DNA of 24,132 nucleotides. Origin: Alphaproteobacteria bacterium UBA6187 (GTDB lineage Bacteria; Pseudomonadota; Alphaproteobacteria; Rickettsiales; UBA6187). Shown here piece by piece: positions 1-7,990 of the stretch. Position 1 is the first letter of the stretch; the number at the start of each line of letters is the position of its first letter. Under the pieces are notes generated by a model. The model was not told the DNA's origin, ran no database searches, and was given only the letters and a program-made list of their open reading frames with translations. The position numbers were made by a program, and so were the translations under genes. The stretch lies in assembly GCA_002422795.1 (NCBI GenBank), contig DITJ01000049.1, forward strand, positions 1 to 24,132, written 5' to 3'.

Positions 1-25
1 TGAAGAAAAAACTAAGGCAATGACG
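1..25 (-). repeat. Edge copy of a dispersed repeat (partner at 22034-22058)
   Basis: These 25 bases are the exact reverse complement of 22034-22058; the core reads GCAATGACG here and CGTCATTGC there. The match stops after base 25, and on the other side it is cut by the window edge, so the real repeat may be longer. The copy lies 14 bp beyond the stop codon of rfbA. At 22034 the same sequence is part of a palindromic unit, so this is probably one end of another copy of that unit. Confidence 0.7.
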
Positions 26-38
26 TTGCTAGACCCAA

Positions 39-935
39 TCAATCCGGAATCTGGCCCCTAACACCCGAACCTTCACTCGCAACTGCGCGCATGTAATTGC
101 CATAATCATTTTTGCCATATTCATCGGCAAGTTTTAAAAACTGGGCTTTATCGATAAAGCCATTATGGAAAGCTATTTCCTCAATGCAGCCGATTTTAAG
201 CCCCTGCCTTTCTTCCACCATATGTATAAAGTTAGAAGCCTGCAATAGTGAATCAGGCGTTCCTGTATCCAGCCACGCAACGCCGCGCCCTAGGAATTCC
301 ATTTTCAAATCACCGCGAGTAAGGTAAGCATTGGTCACATCAACAATTTCAAGCTCTCCACGGGCAGAAGGTTTAACCTTCTTTGCGATTTCCACAACAT
401 CGGAATCATAAAAATAAAGCCCGGTAACTGCCCAGCTTGATATAAAGTCTTTTGGTTTTTCAACAATTTTTGTGATGTTGTTATTTTCATCAAAAGCCAC
501 CACACCATATCTTTCCGGGTCGCGCACATGATAGCCAAAAACATAAGCGCCTTTTTGTAAAGCGCTTGCTTTTTGCAGGCTTTCGGATAATCCGTGCCCA
601 TGATAAACATTATCCCCTAAAATCAGGCAAACCGGGCTAGTGCCAATAAATTCTTCACCAAGTATAAAGGCCTGCGCAATGCCTTCGGGTTTTGGTTGTT
701 CCTTATAGGAAATTTTAATACCAAGCTGGCTGCCGTCGCCAAGCAGGCGCTCTATCGAAGGTAAATCGCGCGGTGTACTTATAATTAAAATATCTTTTAT
801 CCCGGCCAGCATAAGCGTGGAAAGCGGGTAGAATATCATAGGTTTATCATAAAGGGGCAATATCTGTTTGCTGATTGCCCTGGTCATAGGCATTAACCTT
901 GTTCCTGATCCGCCTGCAAGTATTATGCCTTTCAT
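39..935 (-). CDS. rfbA: Glucose-1-phosphate thymidylyltransferase RfbA
   Basis: The enzyme joins dTTP and glucose-1-phosphate to give dTDP-glucose, the first step of dTDP-rhamnose synthesis for surface polysaccharide, in the cytoplasm. The 298-residue product has the nucleotide-binding signature GGSGTRLMP (8-16), the lysine-bearing stretch QILPLYDKPM (24-33), the metal-binding aspartate in LGDN (D108), EKP near 159-161 and WLDTGT (221-226, D223). The start is supported by AAAGG six bases upstream of the ATG. Family members normally end shortly after the GKNDYG..Y motif (274-281 here); this protein carries about 12 further residues (287-298, ending GQIPD) that look added. No rfbB, rfbC or rfbD is present in the window, so the pathway partners lie elsewhere or beyond the left edge. 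It is divergent from comEC, and an inverted heptamer repeat lies between the two starts. Confidence 0.95.
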   Translation of the reverse strand: MKGIILAGGSGTRLMPMTRAISKQILPLYDKPMIFYPLSTLMLAGIKDILIISTPRDLPSIERLLGDGSQLGIKISYKEQPKPEGIAQAFILGEEFIGTSPVCLILGDNVYHGHGLSESLQKASALQKGAYVFGYHVRDPERYGVVAFDENNNITKIVEKPKDFISSWAVTGLYFYDSDVVEIAKKVKPSARGELEIVDVTNAYLTRGDLKMEFLGRGVAWLDTGTPDSLLQASNFIHMVEERQGLKIGCIEEIAFHNGFIDKAQFLKLADEYGKNDYGNYMRAVASEGSGVRGQIPD

Positions 936-945
936 GTTTTACCTT

Positions 946-1049
946 TAGTTATGATTAGTTATTAGTTGCTAGTTACTAGCTTATGTGACAATTAAAGGTT
1001 ATAACGACCAAAACACTAGCAACCAGAACTAGTAACTAGTAACTAACCA
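946..1049. repeat. Inverted heptamer-repeat hairpin between rfbA and comEC
   Basis: The left arm (946-980) has five 7-bp units of form TNNTAGT (GATTAGT, TATTAGT, TGCTAGT). The right arm (1015-1049) has the inverted form (ACTAGCA, CTAGTAA twice, CTAACCA). Bases 964-979 pair with 1029-1044 at 15 of 16 positions. The unit fills nearly the whole divergent gap: it ends 6 bp before the comEC ATG and touches the rfbA ribosome-binding site. No conventional promoter was recognised inside it. Confidence 0.85.
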
Positions 1050-1054
1050 TAAAA

Positions 1055-3103
1055 ATGCAAGAAAATTTAATAAAATATAAGAAAAAACTACAGAAAATAT
1101 TGCTGGAAGAGCGCCAGCAGTGGTTTTTATGGATACCTGTTTTATATGCTGCGGGTGTTCTGGTTTATCTTGCCATTCCATACGAACCACCTGTTTATGC
1201 TGGTATCGCTGCGGCTGTAGCTTCATTCCTTGCTGCTCTATTTTTTAGAAAGAGGAATCTATTTTTATATATTTCGTTAATGTGTTTTTTTGTATTTGCT
1301 GGATTTGTCGGTGCGAATATAAGGGCGTTAACTGTTAAAGCTCCTGTGCTTGAGAAAGACAGCTTTGCAAGCTTAGAGGGGCGCATAGATGAAATAAATA
1401 CTTATAAAAAAGGTTTCCGCGTATTCCTTACCGATATTAAATCTGATGCCTTTCCCCCTGATAAAACGCCTAAAAAAATAAGGCTTACGGTTTTAACCAA
1501 AATTGGTGATGTTAAGGCGGGTGATATTATTTCGGTGAGGGCTTCGCTAACCCCGCCACTGAAAGCGGTGGCGCCTGGTACTTATGATTTTTCCAGGGAC
1601 GCTTATTTCCAACAAATTGGTGCGGTTGGCTTTACAGTTAGTGATTTTATAAAAATTTCAGGGGCGCAGAATAATTTCCATGAAACTATATCCCAGGCAA
1701 GGAATATAATATCAAACAGGTTGGTAAATTCTGTTGGCGGCGTGGAGGCAGAAATTGCCAAAGCATTATTTATAGGTGATACGGGCGGGATAGATTCAGA
1801 AACAATGGCAGCAATACGCAATTCCGGACTTGCGCATTTGCTTTCTATATCAGGCCTGCATCTGGTAATAGTATGCGCGATATTTTTTAAAATTTCCAGG
1901 ATGCTGCTGACTATAATTCCGGGAGTACCACTTAGGTTTAATACTAAAAAGATTGCCGCGATATGTGCGATAATAGGCAGTTATTTTTATCTTCTTATGA
2001 GTGGCAGCCCTGTTTCAGCGGAGCGTTCGTTTTTAATGTCGGCAATGGTATTTATTGCGATTATTTTTGATAGAAGTGGCTTGCCCCTGCGGATTGTAGC
2101 AATTGCAGCTATGTATCTATTAATAACCGCGCCAGAGAATATTACCAAGCCAGGTTTCCAGATGTCTTTTGGTGCGGTTATAGCGCTTATTTCCGCTTTT
2201 GAATGGCTATCCCCGCATATACGCCTTTATGAAAACACTAGAAAAATTCCCAAGATAGTTACTAATATAACAGGTACTATTTTATCTTCTATAGTGGCAA
2301 CTATAGCAACAGCGCCGTTTGCCATATATCATTTTAACCGTAATTCCCCATATGGGGTTATCGCAAATATACTTGCAATCCCTATGGCATCCTTTGGGGT
2401 TATGCCATTTGGGGTGTTAGCTATAATTTTAATGCCGCTTAATTTGGAATGGTTGGTGGCATGGCCGCTCCGCGCGGGAATAGATTTTATAATAAATATA
2501 GCGCAGTATGTGGCGGCGCTTCCATATGCTGGCAGTACAATTCCGGCAATAAGCGATTGGCAGTTACTAATAATATCATTTGGTTTCATGTGGCTGGTGA
2601 TATGGAAAACCAGGTGGCGTTTGTTTGGCCTAGTTTTTATAATGATTGCGGTTATTAGCGTATTTTTCAATAAAACACCGGATATAATGATAAATAGCGA
2701 AGCAACGCTTTTTGCAGTTAAGGATGAAAATGGTGAGTTGATTGTCTCGTCCAATATAAGTTCCAGATATGCGCGTTCAATATGGGTTTCAAGGGCAGGG
2801 CAGGTGGATGCAGAAAGCATTAGTAAATCAGAAAGTAAAGTGATTTTATGTGATGCTGCTGGGTGTATTTACAAGAAAAATGGCTATATAACTGCCTTTA
2901 TTAAGCATCCGGCAGCTTTGGAGAGGGATTGCGGGAATTCTGATATAATAATCAACCTAACAGGTATGAAATATAATTGTATCCATGCCTTAAAGCAGAT
3001 AAATATTTATGACTTAAAGAAAAAAGGGGCGCATGAGATTTATCTTGGTGATAAGGTAATTATTAAGATGGTATCAAGTGGAAGGGATCGGGTGTGGGAG
3101 TGA
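1055..3103 (+). CDS. comEC: ComEC/Rec2-family DNA-uptake channel protein
   Basis: This is an inner-membrane protein of the ComEC/Rec2 family, which moves single-stranded DNA into the cytoplasm during natural transformation. The 682-residue product has two N-terminal membrane segments (about 25-85), a soluble DUF4131-like region (about 95-205), and then the Competence domain, whose family signature LAHLLSISGLHLVIV lies near 260-275, followed by several hydrophobic helices to about residue 545. The remaining 135 residues are soluble. I see no HxHxDH metal motif there, so the metallo-beta-lactamase domain of longer ComEC proteins appears to be absent or highly degenerate. There is no clear ribosome-binding site; the start lies 6 bp after a heptamer repeat arm. 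No other competence gene is nearby. The family call is firm, but actual transformation competence is unknown. Confidence 0.93.
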   Translation: MQENLIKYKKKLQKILLEERQQWFLWIPVLYAAGVLVYLAIPYEPPVYAGIAAAVASFLAALFFRKRNLFLYISLMCFFVFAGFVGANIRALTVKAPVLEKDSFASLEGRIDEINTYKKGFRVFLTDIKSDAFPPDKTPKKIRLTVLTKIGDVKAGDIISVRASLTPPLKAVAPGTYDFSRDAYFQQIGAVGFTVSDFIKISGAQNNFHETISQARNIISNRLVNSVGGVEAEIAKALFIGDTGGIDSETMAAIRNSGLAHLLSISGLHLVIVCAIFFKISRMLLTIIPGVPLRFNTKKIAAICAIIGSYFYLLMSGSPVSAERSFLMSAMVFIAIIFDRSGLPLRIVAIAAMYLLITAPENITKPGFQMSFGAVIALISAFEWLSPHIRLYENTRKIPKIVTNITGTILSSIVATIATAPFAIYHFNRNSPYGVIANILAIPMASFGVMPFGVLAIILMPLNLEWLVAWPLRAGIDFIINIAQYVAALPYAGSTIPAISDWQLLIISFGFMWLVIWKTRWRLFGLVFIMIAVISVFFNKTPDIMINSEATLFAVKDENGELIVSSNISSRYARSIWVSRAGQVDAESISKSESKVILCDAAGCIYKKNGYITAFIKHPAALERDCGNSDIIINLTGMKYNCIHALKQINIYDLKKKGAHEIYLGDKVIIKMVSSGRDRVWE

Positions 3104-3420
3104 TGCCTTAAAATTTATAAGGTGGCACTGTAACTATAACACTATTTATTTGACATATTTAAAGTAACGCCTTTCTGTCTTAATCGATTAATAGAATGTT
3201 GTGTCTATAAATATTTTAAATACGATTCAAAAAACATTTTATTATAAGGGAGTCTGAAATTTTACATAATTTGAAGGTTTTTTTATTTGAATTTTGGTCT
3301 TTTTTAGGCAAATTCCACCTTATTAATTTGGCCAATAAACAATATATTTCTTTTAAACAAGATGGTAGTGTGTGGGAAAAAGTAATATTGAACCTGTAAA
3401 TACATATTTAGTATATAACT
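3104..3420. other. AT-rich intergenic region comEC-ankyrin gene
   Basis: These 317 bases hold no supportable gene. They are AT-rich with several T-runs (for example around 3280-3305). A short hairpin (CCTTA/TAAGG, about 3105-3122) follows the comEC stop but has no U-tract, so I do not call a terminator. A possible promoter for the ankyrin gene lies at the right end. Confidence 0.6.
3388..3416 (+). promoter_or_regulatory. Possible sigma-70-like promoter for the ankyrin gene
   Basis: TTGAAC (3388-3393) and GTATAT (3411-3416) are 17 bp apart, directly upstream of the ATG at 3421. Transcription would then begin at or inside the start codon, implying a leaderless message, which fits the lack of a ribosome-binding site. 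In such AT-rich DNA this could be chance. Confidence 0.25.
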
Positions 3421-5028
3421 ATGAAAAACCCATATAAAATTCTTATTGTTCTGTCCTTTTGTTTCCTTTTGGGTAACACAGGGAAATCTGTTTATGACCT
3501 GAAGGAAGGTGAGGAAATAGATGGATGGAAAATAGAGAAATCAGTCCGTGGTGAGATGGTTGACGGAATGATGTATGATTCATACCTTGTTTTAAAAGGA
3601 CAGTTAAAAACTACTGTAAAATATTACAACAGCCTTAGTTATATGGATGGTAATGATTTCAGGGTTTATTTTTCAAAAGATGCGCTGGAGAAACTCCCGA
3701 TAAAAATTTTAAAGGGAGGGATTAATATAGAATTTCCAAATGATAAATTAATCTATCCACTATCAGAAGGAAGCTATGGTACAATGGAAGTTGTTATTGA
3801 TAGTATAAGAATTAATAGAGCACCAACAGATGCTAATGCAGACTTCGTTTCTGCATCTGAAGTTATAAATATAAATGAAAAAGGAGCAGTTGCTGAACCT
3901 TACCCAGAAACAGATGTAAATAATAAGCGCTACCGTATACAGAATAAAGAAGCGCAAGAATTTATAAAATCTGCTCCATTTACAATTGATAATATTCCTA
4001 CTACTACGCTACATTCGGTGGCTGAATCAGGTAACAAAGCTGAAGTTATAAAATTGCTTAAAGAAGGGGTTGATATTAATGCAGTTGATGTATTTGGTGA
4101 CACCCCATTACTTAAATCTATCAAATATAATAAAGCCGATGTTGCCGAAATATTATTGGAAAATAACGCGAATGTAAATTTAGCTAACCACCTTAAAGAA
4201 ACTCCACTACATATTGCAGCTAAAAATAAAGAGGCCGGAATTGTAGAAGCTCTGCTAAAAAAAGGTGCGGATATTAACCTTGCCAATAACAATGGAAATA
4301 CGGCACTTCATGATGCTGTGAAAAGCGGTCATCCGGAGATAATAACACTCTTAATTAATGCTGGAGTGAATGTTACCGCCAAAAACATTTCAGGAAGAAC
4401 GCCACTTTATTATGCAAGAAATTTTGAAGTAGTTAAACTGCTTTTAGGTAATGGTAGTAAATTCAGCGAATTGGATGATGAAGGCTTTGAAATTCTATCA
4501 TTTGCAGTAAATAAAAGAGATAGGGAGTTTGTTAAATTTCTTATAAAAAATGGAATAGATATAAATTTGAAGAAGGATCTGGATGGAGGGTCAGTTTTAT
4601 ATTTTATTAAAGAGGAAGATAACCAGAAAGATAATTTTGATTTTATCAAATTTTTATTTGATAATGGTTTAGACGTTAATGCGCAGGATAATTATTCTAA
4701 GAAAACTGCCTTACATGAAGCGGCATGGATGAGTATACCTATGGGTGTTACAGAAAAATATGTTGAGTTTTTACTTAAAAATAAAGCCAATCCAAATATT
4801 CAGGATAATAAAGGTGAAACCCCTTTACACTCGGCTGCTTTTTTTATGCAAATACCAAATGTAAAGCTGTTACTCAATTATGGTGCAAATCCAACAATTA
4901 AGAATCAAAATGGAAAGACTCCGGTTAATATAGTAGAAGAACAGAAGGTGCGCTCGGAAGAGGATAAGAATAAACAGGAAGTATTACTTATGATGCTTAA
5001 TAAAGAGAATAACAGCATGAAGGAATAA
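3421..5028 (+). CDS. Secreted ankyrin-repeat protein
   Basis: The 535-residue product has an N-terminal signal peptide (basic KNPYK, then hydrophobic ILIVLSFCFLLG to about residue 18). A unique region (about 24-190) is rich in beta-prone sequence and not recognised. It is followed by about nine ankyrin repeats from about 195 to 505; clear examples are DVFGDTPLLKSI (223-234), LKETPLHIAAKN (258-269), NNGNTALHDAV (290-300) and DNKGETPLHSAA (462-473). The C-terminus is charged and lysine/glutamate-rich. Ankyrin repeats bind other proteins, and secreted ankyrin proteins of intracellular bacteria often act on host targets; an effector or periplasmic binding role here is inference. It lies in an AT-rich block with an alpha/beta hydrolase and a tyrosine recombinase, which hints at acquired DNA. 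No ribosome-binding site is seen before the ATG. Confidence 0.9.
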   Translation: MKNPYKILIVLSFCFLLGNTGKSVYDLKEGEEIDGWKIEKSVRGEMVDGMMYDSYLVLKGQLKTTVKYYNSLSYMDGNDFRVYFSKDALEKLPIKILKGGINIEFPNDKLIYPLSEGSYGTMEVVIDSIRINRAPTDANADFVSASEVININEKGAVAEPYPETDVNNKRYRIQNKEAQEFIKSAPFTIDNIPTTTLHSVAESGNKAEVIKLLKEGVDINAVDVFGDTPLLKSIKYNKADVAEILLENNANVNLANHLKETPLHIAAKNKEAGIVEALLKKGADINLANNNGNTALHDAVKSGHPEIITLLINAGVNVTAKNISGRTPLYYARNFEVVKLLLGNGSKFSELDDEGFEILSFAVNKRDREFVKFLIKNGIDINLKKDLDGGSVLYFIKEEDNQKDNFDFIKFLFDNGLDVNAQDNYSKKTALHEAAWMSIPMGVTEKYVEFLLKNKANPNIQDNKGETPLHSAAFFMQIPNVKLLLNYGANPTIKNQNGKTPVNIVEEQKVRSEEDKNKQEVLLMMLNKENNSMKE

Positions 5029-5118
5029 TCACTTTTACTCTTAACCTACTGAATACTAGATTATTAAGCAACATCAGATGAATGATTCAAGGGCCCCCAA
5101 GAATTTTATCTGGGAGAG

Positions 5119-5143
5119 AAGGCTTGGAGCAGATAGAAGCCTT
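5119..5143 (+). terminator. Weak hairpin after the ankyrin gene
   Basis: AAGGCTT (5119-5125) and AAGCCTT (5137-5143) form a perfect 7-bp stem with an 11-base loop, followed by TATTCTAATT rather than a clean T-run. It could end the ankyrin transcript, but the T-tract is poor. Confidence 0.3.
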
Positions 5144-5210
5144 TATTCTAATTATGCCTTGCTTTTTTCTTTATGGCATTTCATAAATGTTATGGGGTGC
5201 ATACAATTAT

Positions 5211-5214
5211 GGAG
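5211..5214 (+). promoter_or_regulatory. Ribosome-binding site deciding the hydrolase start
   Basis: GGAG lies five bases before the ATG at 5220. The longer reading frame opens at an ATG at 5187 with no such site, so 5220 is preferred. Confidence 0.6.
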
Positions 5215-5219
5215 TAGCA

Positions 5220-6371
5220 ATGCCTAATCTATCAATGAATAAAAATATATTAATTTTTAGCATCCCTGCAGTAATTCTTGGCCTATATTATCTCTCCTCA
5301 ACTGGTTCTAAGAATCAGGATACAGATCGTCCTCATCCAGATACAAACGAAGGAAATAAAAGTACATTAGCAAAAAAAACTGCAATTAAAACTGATAGTG
5401 TGATGTCTGCTATCAATTGGATGCGTGGCACTAAAGAACATGAATGTGGCTTATGGATATATAGGGATGTACCTACATACATGGCTAGCTTCTTGCCGGG
5501 ACTTGTCCTGTCTTATGGTATAGATTATATGCAAAGGAATCTCATATATAAAACATCTTTGGGAAAAAATCCTAAACGAATGTTGCAAAAATCTATAGAT
5601 GGCGCTTCTGATCATTCGGAGCATTTAAAATTACATACTAAAGAAGGTGAATTTCTAGAAGGGGCTGAATCAAGATGGATTGATATAGAGGATGGAAATA
5701 AATTCCATGCTTTATACAAAGCACCACAAGAAGGCAATAGTAATGTAGTTATATTGTCACATGGCATGTATAAAAACTGGCTAGAAGAATTTCGTATTAA
5801 TACATTAAAAGAGGTTGCCGATAAAGGTTATGGAATATTGGCAATAAGCCATTTGGGTTTTGATCCCAATCCAGCTTCCGGCGCATGTGAAGCAAACTTC
5901 CAGAAGGTTTGTAAAGCAACTGCCGGGTATGTTACAGAAAATCTTGATAACAGTTTTCAATATAGCACTTTTGGTGAATCATTAGGTTGCTATTCAGCAT
6001 TAAATATTGCTGTTGAAATGACTAAAATAGGTAAACCACCAAAAGATGTAATCATAGTTAATGGATTTACATCAATGTGGGATATGATAATACTAAATTT
6101 TCCACAACTAACCCCTTATCGACAATATTTTACAGAACATCTTGATAATTTAGCTTTAGTAAAACAATTGGATACTAACGAAACTACCTTGAATATGATA
6201 GTTTCTAAACAAGATAATACTGTACATTGCAGCCATTCAGATTCGATTGCACAAATAGCTGAAGCAAAAGGGCTCAAGGTTAATAGGGTAGATGAAGATG
6301 CTGATCATACTACTTGGCAAGCTAGAAATATTTCAAGACTTATTTCCAATGAGTCGCGGATGACATTATAA
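5220..6371 (+). CDS. Membrane-anchored alpha/beta hydrolase
   Basis: The 383-residue product (MPNLSMNKN start) has one hydrophobic N-terminal segment (ILIFSIPAVILGLYYL), probably a signal anchor, then a polar linker and an alpha/beta-hydrolase fold. The oxyanion-hole region reads LSHGMYKN, the nucleophile elbow is GESLG in FGESLGCYSA, the acid is probably the Asp in VSKQDNTVH, and the catalytic His is in DADHTTW near the C-terminus. The full triad is therefore present and the enzyme is probably active, most likely on an ester or related bond; the substrate cannot be read. A second hydrophobic stretch (FLPGLVLSYGI) precedes the fold. It follows the ankyrin gene on the same strand and is convergent with the recombinase. 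An extracytoplasmic or host-directed lipase/esterase is one possibility, offered as inference. Confidence 0.8.
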   Translation: MPNLSMNKNILIFSIPAVILGLYYLSSTGSKNQDTDRPHPDTNEGNKSTLAKKTAIKTDSVMSAINWMRGTKEHECGLWIYRDVPTYMASFLPGLVLSYGIDYMQRNLIYKTSLGKNPKRMLQKSIDGASDHSEHLKLHTKEGEFLEGAESRWIDIEDGNKFHALYKAPQEGNSNVVILSHGMYKNWLEEFRINTLKEVADKGYGILAISHLGFDPNPASGACEANFQKVCKATAGYVTENLDNSFQYSTFGESLGCYSALNIAVEMTKIGKPPKDVIIVNGFTSMWDMIILNFPQLTPYRQYFTEHLDNLALVKQLDTNETTLNMIVSKQDNTVHCSHSDSIAQIAEAKGLKVNRVDEDADHTTWQARNISRLISNESRMTL

Positions 6372-6416
6372 ACGAACTTAATGGTAATGTAGGACAGGAT
6401 AGAATCGATTACCTGG

Positions 6417-7715
6417 TTATTCACATTCAGCATTGCTAGTCATCACTTTCTTCTTTGCGGACGATTTTGCTCTAGCCTTTAATTCTACATCAATATACCG
6501 ATCTGTAATAGCACCGGAACTATGGCCTGCATCATCACGAACATGCTCTCTCGGCCTTACCTTTACATCATCAGATATTCCAGTATGCCGAAGCCAATGT
6601 ACCGTTGCAGAACGAAGTAATTCAGCTTCTTCCGATTTATCTTCATTTATCAAATTCTCAACTGCTTTATCAAAGCAGGTTTGTACAATATTACGAATTG
6701 CACGTGTGCTTTTAATGGGGCCTTTACCGATAGCCTTTGGAATAAGAGGTGTCTGGTCGTCAATAGAGGGTAGGGGGGACATACCCAAATGATTGCGCCA
6801 ACGTTTGAGGGCATCAAACATACTTGGGCTAACAGCGATTTGCCTCATTTTATTACCTTTACCTACCGTCTTGAACCACCAATCACCATTACTGTCTTTA
6901 AAGAAATCCCTCATAGTAGGGGTCCAGCGTGTTGTGGCAGCAAGCTCAGATATTCGTAAATACATTCCATATAATGCGTGTGTAATAAATAAAGTACGCT
7001 CATGTAGGGCAGGGTCTTGATTTGCGAGAGATGCGGCTGTATCCATCACAGCACGCCATTGTGTTTCAGATAATCTTCTGATTACTGTAGATTCTTGCTG
7101 TTTACGCACGAATTTACTTTTTTGGCGGATTTGTAATACCGGGTTTGTTTCTGTAATTTCTTCCTGGATAAGATAATTATAAAAGCTGCCAAGTATCGCA
7201 AAAATTTGTTTAATAGCTTCAGATGATAACTGGAAATCAATTTTTTCAGGACGGTTACCATCTTGAAATGATTTCTTTGAAATCTTAACAATAAATGGGC
7301 GCCATAATGGATTAGGTTTGCGTAAACCACCATCTTCAATAAAACGTGCAACTGTTTTAATACCAACCCATTTTTTATCAGGTTTCTGACAAAATTCTAT
7401 AAACTCCTCAATATCAGTTCTTTTTAGCTTTAATACTGATTTATCTTTAATCAACCAGCACCACTGGATTAGTCGTTCTAATTCACGACGATATGAATTA
7501 AATGTGTCCTGGCTGCCGCGATAGCTATATAAAAAATTTAAAGTATGATGGTAATCTTTATATGCATAATCAGCTATTTTAAATTCAGAACCAGAAAAGC
7601 ACTGCTTAAGCCATAAAGAAATAATATGTTCAGGATTATCAAGCTGGCATTGCTTTGTCTGTTCTTGTACGTATTCGAGTGTGTCAAATAATGGGTGAGG
7701 ATTATTTTTCATCAT
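6417..7715 (-). CDS. Tyrosine recombinase (phage-type integrase)
   Basis: Enzymes of this family cut and rejoin DNA at specific sites through a phosphotyrosine link. The 432-residue product has an N-terminal SAM-like core-binding domain (about 50-200) and a C-terminal catalytic domain with every active-site residue visible: R254 in YLRISEL, K286 in VGKGNKMRQIAV, H373 and R376 in HWLRHT, H398 in DAGHSS and the nucleophile Y407 in DRYIDV. It is longer than XerC/XerD (about 300 residues), mainly because of the N-terminus, so it resembles integrases of mobile elements more than the chromosome-dimer resolvases. It sits at the end of an AT-rich block with the ankyrin protein and the hydrolase. I found no convincing pair of attachment-site repeats and no tRNA gene beside it, so the boundaries of any element are unknown. 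Confidence 0.92.
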   Translation of the reverse strand: MMKNNPHPLFDTLEYVQEQTKQCQLDNPEHIISLWLKQCFSGSEFKIADYAYKDYHHTLNFLYSYRGSQDTFNSYRRELERLIQWCWLIKDKSVLKLKRTDIEEFIEFCQKPDKKWVGIKTVARFIEDGGLRKPNPLWRPFIVKISKKSFQDGNRPEKIDFQLSSEAIKQIFAILGSFYNYLIQEEITETNPVLQIRQKSKFVRKQQESTVIRRLSETQWRAVMDTAASLANQDPALHERTLFITHALYGMYLRISELAATTRWTPTMRDFFKDSNGDWWFKTVGKGNKMRQIAVSPSMFDALKRWRNHLGMSPLPSIDDQTPLIPKAIGKGPIKSTRAIRNIVQTCFDKAVENLINEDKSEEAELLRSATVHWLRHTGISDDVKVRPREHVRDDAGHSSGAITDRYIDVELKARAKSSAKKKVMTSNAECE

Positions 7716-7788
7716 TTTCTCTACTGTATTCTAATTTGTAAATTTACTTAAACTTCGCCTCTCGCCTGATGCCAATCCCATTAATTGC

Positions 7789-7820
7789 AATATTCCTGTA
7801 ATAAAGATTACAGGAATATT
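7789..7820. other. Perfect 14-bp inverted repeat upstream of the integrase
   Basis: AATATTCCTGTAAT (7789-7802) and ATTACAGGAATATT (7807-7820) are perfect inverted copies with a 4-base loop, AAAG. The unit lies in the 273-bp gap between the acyl-CoA dehydrogenase stop and the integrase start, about 75 bp upstream of the latter. It could be an operator, a recombinase-binding site or a bidirectional terminator; the lack of a G/C-rich stem and of a T-run argues against a strong terminator. Confidence 0.6.
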
Positions 7821-7970
7821 TAAATGCGTAATCTCAAAAAAGGATATTTATGGCAATCCCTACTGCTCATAATTTAATTCAATTATTTACTTATACTTGA
7901 ATAGGAAACGGAAATTACCTTCTAACTATAACCAGAGATTCGTGCGCTGCTGAGTACATCATAGCCAAAT

Positions 7971-7990
7971 AACCTGTAAAATACCAGGTT
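7971..7990 (-). terminator. Weak hairpin at the end of the acyl-CoA dehydrogenase gene
   Basis: AACCTG (7971-7976) and CAGGTT (7985-7990) form a 6-bp stem that overlaps the stop codon on the minus strand and is followed by ATTTGG. It may close the beta-oxidation transcript, but it lacks a good U-tract. Confidence 0.3.

Noticed and set aside
2329..2820. 163-codon open frame on the minus strand inside comEC
   Set aside because: It lies wholly antisense to a well-supported gene and shows no family features; it follows from the codon use of comEC.
6409..7990. Possible attachment-site pair around the integrase (ACCTGGTTATT and ACCTGGTATTT)
   Set aside because: Only about eight bases agree, the copies are inverted relative to each other, and one is part of a hairpin at the end of the acyl-CoA dehydrogenase gene.
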